Shown one piece after another: positions 60,671 to 64,000 of a DNA stretch of 64,000 bases. Where the stretch lies: the NCBI GenBank assembly GCA_019639135.1, contig JAHBSL010000003.1, positions 1-64,000 of the forward strand. Direction: 5' to 3'. Made by a program: the position numbers and the translations under genes. Each line of letters opens with the position of its first letter. Positions within the stretch are counted from its first letter, which is position 1. Origin of the DNA: Acidobacteriota bacterium (GTDB taxonomy: Bacteria; Acidobacteriota; Blastocatellia; Pyrinomonadales; Pyrinomonadaceae). The notes under the pieces were generated by a model, which was not told the origin of the DNA, searched no databases, and saw only the letters and a program-made list of their open reading frames with translations.

Positions 60671-63658
60671 ATGAGAAAGGCTCTTTCCCTAATTCTGGTC
60701 TTTGCCGTGGCCGTTCAGGCGGCCGTTGCCGGTCTTCGCGTCGTGCGTTCGAACGGGATCACTCTTACCGGTGCGGACGGGATCGAGTTCGTCGGGCTTT
60801 CCGGAATCACCTTGACCGGCGCGGACGGCATTTTAGGTTACAGGTCAAACGGCATTACCCTGACCGGGGCTGACGGCATCACGCTGACGGGTGCTGACGG
60901 CATTACTCTTACCGGTGCAGATGGTGCGACCTATCGCGGGGCAAATGGGATAACGCTCACGGGAGCCGACGGCATCACGTTAACAGGTGCCGATGGTATA
61001 ACACTGACAGGCGCCGACGGCATTACACTCACCGGTGCGGACGGCACCACCTACACCGCAGATTCGATATTTCTAAGACAGCCTAACGGCATAACGCTCA
61101 CCGGTGCGGACGGCATCACTTTAACGGGTGCAGACGGGATTACGCTGACCGGGGCGGACGGCATTCTGCGAACGGGCATTAACGGCATTACGCTGACCGG
61201 TGCCGACGGAATAACGCTGACCGGAGCGGACGGCATCACCCTTACAGGTGCCGATGGCATTATATTGACCGGTGCCGATTCGGCAACGGGAATCGGGCCG
61301 GGAGGAGTGCTCTTTGACCTGCCTCAGCCTTCAGGCATCACGCTTACCGGAGCAGACGGAATAACACTCACTGGAGCGGACGGCATTACCTTGACCGGTG
61401 CCGATGGCATTACGCTTACCGGCGCTGATGGCATAACCCTGACTGGTGCCGATGAGAGTACCGGCCTCCAGGGCATCGACCCCGAACTCGCGTTGACGAT
61501 CAACAGTGCCACCGATGACAGCAATATCAATGCTGTTCTCGTTTATCACCGCCCGGTCACCGAGGCCGACCTCAATGGCCTTCGCTCGCTCGGCGTGCAT
61601 GGCGGAACTCGGTTTCGGGCATTGCCGATGATCTATGTGTCAGCCACACGAGGACAATTGGCGGCGATCTCGCGGCTTCCCGCGATCCGGTCGATCTGGG
61701 GCAACCGCACGCTTGAGCTCAACTCGGATCCTTATTTCGAAAAGACGGGCATCGAACGCATTCCGGCCGACGCCGACCTCCGTGCGGACAATGGCGGCAA
61801 TGCGATCACCGGGCGGAACGTGACCGTCGCTGTGCTAGACACAGGAATTAATTCAACACATCCTGACCTTGCCGATAAGGTAGTTCAGAACGTCCGCCTC
61901 GCGGATGTGCAAAGCGTTCCGTCCGGGTTTGTCTTTCCGGCACCGATCGAAGGAATTGCGAACACAGACCTGATCAACGGGCACGGCACATTCGTCGGCG
62001 GCATCATCGCCGGCAGCGGAGCAGCCTCGAATGGAAGGTTCCGGGGTGTGGCACCGGGTGCTCGATTGCTGGGCCTCAGTGCCGGGGACATGAACCTTGT
62101 CCACGTTCTCTCGGGTTTCGATTACGTGCTCGAGAACCGGGATCGGTATAACGTACGAGTACTGAACTGCAGCTTTTCCGCTAATACCGTCTTTCACCTG
62201 GACGATCCTGTCAATATAGCAACCAAAATGCTTGCCGACCGCAGTGTTGTCACGATCTTTTCGGCGGGGAATGCCGGCCCGGGAAATGGGACGATGAACC
62301 CTTATGCCTCGGCTCCCTGGGTGATAGGCGTTGGGGCGACGGACGCGGCCGGACGTCTTGCTCCATTCTCGTCACGCGGCAGTTTCGGAGACGAACTGCA
62401 GCACCCCGCGATCGTTGCACCGGGCGTTGACATTGCCGGACCGCGCACTACCTCTATGAGCGGCATTCTTGGCCTCGGCGGTGCGGACCTTCAGCGGCTT
62501 ACGCCATCCGAAACGCCATATTACACTACGGCATCCGGAACCTCGTTTTCGGCCCCTCAGGTTGCAGGTGCTGTGGCCTTGATGCTCGAGGCGGACCCTT
62601 CGCTCTCGCCGACGGCGATCAAAGACATACTTAGCCGGACAGCAACCCCGCTGCCGAACTATTTCTATCACGAGGCCGGTGCCGGAATGCTGAATACGCA
62701 CGCCGCCGTGCTCGAAGCGGCCTTTCCCGATCGCCGGCTTGGTTCGTTCCGCTCGACCATCTCGCGCAACGCGGTCCGTTTTACGACCTCCGTTCACCAC
62801 CAGTTCGAACAAACGGTGATACCCGGAACGGCCGGCACATCGGCCGTCTCGATCCCGGCAAACACGGTCGAGGCAGTGTTCAAAGCCTCGTGGGGTTTCA
62901 GTGCAAATGATCTCGGCCTGCGGCTAACGGCCCCCAATGGTGCGAACGCGGGTATTTCCAACGGCGCGAATCTTTTCGGCCTGCTCGGCCGCCGCGAGCG
63001 GGTCGTTCTCAGGCGGCCTGCCTCTGGCCGTTACCAGATGCACGTGTTCCACACCGCCGGTATCGGCACGCCTCAAAATGTTTATGGCCTGGTCGAGGTA
63101 ACGCAGATCGAGTATCCGGAGCTGACCGATCTTGCGGCAATGACGCCCGAGATGTTGGCAGAGGTCGAGCGGAGCCTGGCACAGTCCACCGTGCTCCCGC
63201 TTGGCAGGTCATTCCGGCCGACGTTCGCGGCAACACGATCCGAACTTGCCGAATCGCTGGTCCGCGCGGGGCTTGTGCCGCAGTATGTAGCGGCAAATGC
63301 AATTTACGCTGACGTTCGCGACAAGGCGTCCCGCGGCTGGGTCGAAAGCGTTCAGGCAGGTCCCGCAGGCCGAATGATCTTTGACGCCGATACGCATTTT
63401 CGGCCGAACGAACCGACGAGACGGCTCGTCGCCGCCGTTGCGTTCGTAAAAGCAGCCGGGCTTGAATCGCAGGCCGCAACCGCCACTCTTCCGCTCGGGG
63501 TGACCGATGCCGCAACCATCCCATTGGCATGGCGCGGACACGTTGCCGTCGCCCTGCAGAATGGGTTTCTGATGCTCGATGGCACGAAGTTCTCAGCCGG
63601 AAAGCCGCTGACTCGTTTCGAACTCGCGAAGGCCGTCAATACCATGCTCGCTCAGTAA
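60671..63658 (+). CDS. Secreted S8 subtilisin-like peptidase with N-terminal GITLTGAD repeats and SLH-like C-terminus
   Basis: 995 residues. The signal peptide (LSLILVFAVAVQAAVAG) is followed directly by an octapeptide array at residues 29-261. The catalytic domain has Asp390 (VAVLDTGINSTHPDL), His438 (NGHGTFVGG; note Phe instead of the usual second His) and Ser625 (GTSFSAPQVAG), so it is probably active. The C-terminus (about 820-995) has SLH-like repeats as in the subtilase at 52733, with ADVRDKASRGWVESVQAG and FRPNEPTRRLV. The array sits where a propeptide would be expected to begin and was probably added to an ordinary subtilase. No obvious Shine-Dalgarno site; an ACTCGCC/GGCGAGT hairpin is just before the start. 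Confidence 0.93.
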   Translation: MRKALSLILVFAVAVQAAVAGLRVVRSNGITLTGADGIEFVGLSGITLTGADGILGYRSNGITLTGADGITLTGADGITLTGADGATYRGANGITLTGADGITLTGADGITLTGADGITLTGADGTTYTADSIFLRQPNGITLTGADGITLTGADGITLTGADGILRTGINGITLTGADGITLTGADGITLTGADGIILTGADSATGIGPGGVLFDLPQPSGITLTGADGITLTGADGITLTGADGITLTGADGITLTGADESTGLQGIDPELALTINSATDDSNINAVLVYHRPVTEADLNGLRSLGVHGGTRFRALPMIYVSATRGQLAAISRLPAIRSIWGNRTLELNSDPYFEKTGIERIPADADLRADNGGNAITGRNVTVAVLDTGINSTHPDLADKVVQNVRLADVQSVPSGFVFPAPIEGIANTDLINGHGTFVGGIIAGSGAASNGRFRGVAPGARLLGLSAGDMNLVHVLSGFDYVLENRDRYNVRVLNCSFSANTVFHLDDPVNIATKMLADRSVVTIFSAGNAGPGNGTMNPYASAPWVIGVGATDAAGRLAPFSSRGSFGDELQHPAIVAPGVDIAGPRTTSMSGILGLGGADLQRLTPSETPYYTTASGTSFSAPQVAGAVALMLEADPSLSPTAIKDILSRTATPLPNYFYHEAGAGMLNTHAAVLEAAFPDRRLGSFRSTISRNAVRFTTSVHHQFEQTVIPGTAGTSAVSIPANTVEAVFKASWGFSANDLGLRLTAPNGANAGISNGANLFGLLGRRERVVLRRPASGRYQMHVFHTAGIGTPQNVYGLVEVTQIEYPELTDLAAMTPEMLAEVERSLAQSTVLPLGRSFRPTFAATRSELAESLVRAGLVPQYVAANAIYADVRDKASRGWVESVQAGPAGRMIFDADTHFRPNEPTRRLVAAVAFVKAAGLESQAATATLPLGVTDAATIPLAWRGHVAVALQNGFLMLDGTKFSAGKPLTRFELAKAVNTMLAQ
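60755..61453 (+). repeat. Octapeptide GITLTGAD array (24-bp coding repeat)
   Basis: Twenty exact copies of GITLTGAD and about five diverged ones (for example GIEFVGLS, GILGYRSN, GATYRGAN, GILRTGIN) run in strict register, broken only by two linkers (residues 125-139 and 204-221). The protein repeat is invariant while codons vary strongly between copies (Thr as act/acc/acg/aca, Gly as ggt/ggc/gga/ggg), so the protein, not the DNA, is being conserved. Confidence 0.95.
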
Positions 63659-63693
63659 TGGACCGGCAATAAATAGAAAACATGGCGTCTCAA

Positions 63694-63912
63694 AACGGTT
63701 TGCGGACGTGGCGGAATGGTTTGCGGACGTGGCGGAATGGTTTGACGACGTGGCGGAACGGTTTGCGGACGTGGCAGAATGGTTTGACGGCTTGGCGGAA
63801 CGGTTTGCGGACGTGGCGGAATGGTTTGACGGCTTGGCGGAACGGTTTGCGGACGTGGCGGAATGGTTTGACGGCTTGGCGGAATGGTTTGCGGACGTGG
63901 CGGAATGGTTCC
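63694..63912. repeat. 21-bp tandem repeat array
   Basis: Ten 21-bp units from 63694 to 63903 plus a partial one. From unit four on, two variants alternate, making a 42-bp period. Since 21 is divisible by three, several frames stay open: one on the plus strand from the ATG at 63682 runs past the window end (heptads NGLRTWR/NGLTAWR), another gives AEWFADV heptads, and the minus strand gives NHSATSA. No ribosome site supports any of them, so I do not call a gene. The rest of 63659-64000 holds nothing else recognisable. Confidence 0.85.
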
Positions 63913-64000
63913 GCGACGTCAATAAACCGCTCATTAACAGCTTTTTGTTGCAGATTTTGCCGGTTCGACCATTGCCTGCCCCGCATTAAACGAAAAAGGC

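Noticed and set aside
60755..61453. CRISPR array
   Set aside because: The 24-bp units are contiguous, in frame and coding, with no spacers and no cas genes.
63694..63912. CRISPR array
   Set aside because: The 21-bp units are contiguous with no unique spacers.
63708..63989. 93-residue heptad-repeat protein on the plus strand
   Set aside because: Three frames on the plus strand and at least one on the minus strand are equally open across the array, and none has a ribosome site, so coding cannot be supported.

Overview
The window looks like a chromosomal segment of an Acidobacteriota bacterium, probably of the class Blastocatellia. This is inferred from gene content: a secreted VWFA-related protein of the type typical of acidobacteria (34288-36474), carboxypeptidase-regulatory/TonB-plug-like sequence, many large secreted proteases, and a GC-rich genome with short intergenic repeats. 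No rRNA gene is present to confirm it.

Positions 1-15350 are one long minus-strand informational cluster. In transcription order it reads tRNA-Tyr, tRNA-Gly, tRNA-Thr, a damaged hicBA toxin-antitoxin locus, tuf, rpmG, tRNA-Trp, secE, nusG, rplK, rplA, rplJ, rplL, rpoB, rpoC. Apart from hicBA this is the classic tufB/secE-nusG/rplKAJL-rpoBC order. RpoB carries an extra module with eight cysteines and L10 has a long acidic tail.

Positions 15450-49044 are ordinary mixed chromosome. They hold a periplasmic molybdenum hydroxylase of the PaoABC type, a tRNA with conflicting identity signals, xerD plus a broken duplicate of its 5' end, small membrane proteins, cytochrome bd oxidase (cydAB), ettA, a parDE toxin-antitoxin pair, a 148-bp element with terminal inverted repeats, menC, the VWFA-related protein, a Slt-type lytic transglycosylase, a giant mosaic thioester alpha-2-macroglobulin, and an oligopeptide-type ABC transporter without ATPases.

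Positions 49060-64000 form a secreted-protease island. Two subtilases (S8) and one fungalysin-type M36 metallopeptidase surround a STAND ATPase regulator with a SARP-like C-terminus, plus a shorter STAND paralogue. The promoter of the first subtilase and that of an exported protein share the same architecture: direct CTCAA repeats spaced 11 bp, the last heptamer exactly 9 nt from a -10-like hexamer. This is the pattern expected of SARP target promoters, so the island reads as a self-contained regulator-plus-secreted-protease system. The second subtilase has about 25 copies of the octapeptide GITLTGAD at its N-terminus, and a 21-bp tandem array follows it at the window edge. These two repeats and the SARP-like promoters are the most novel signals here.
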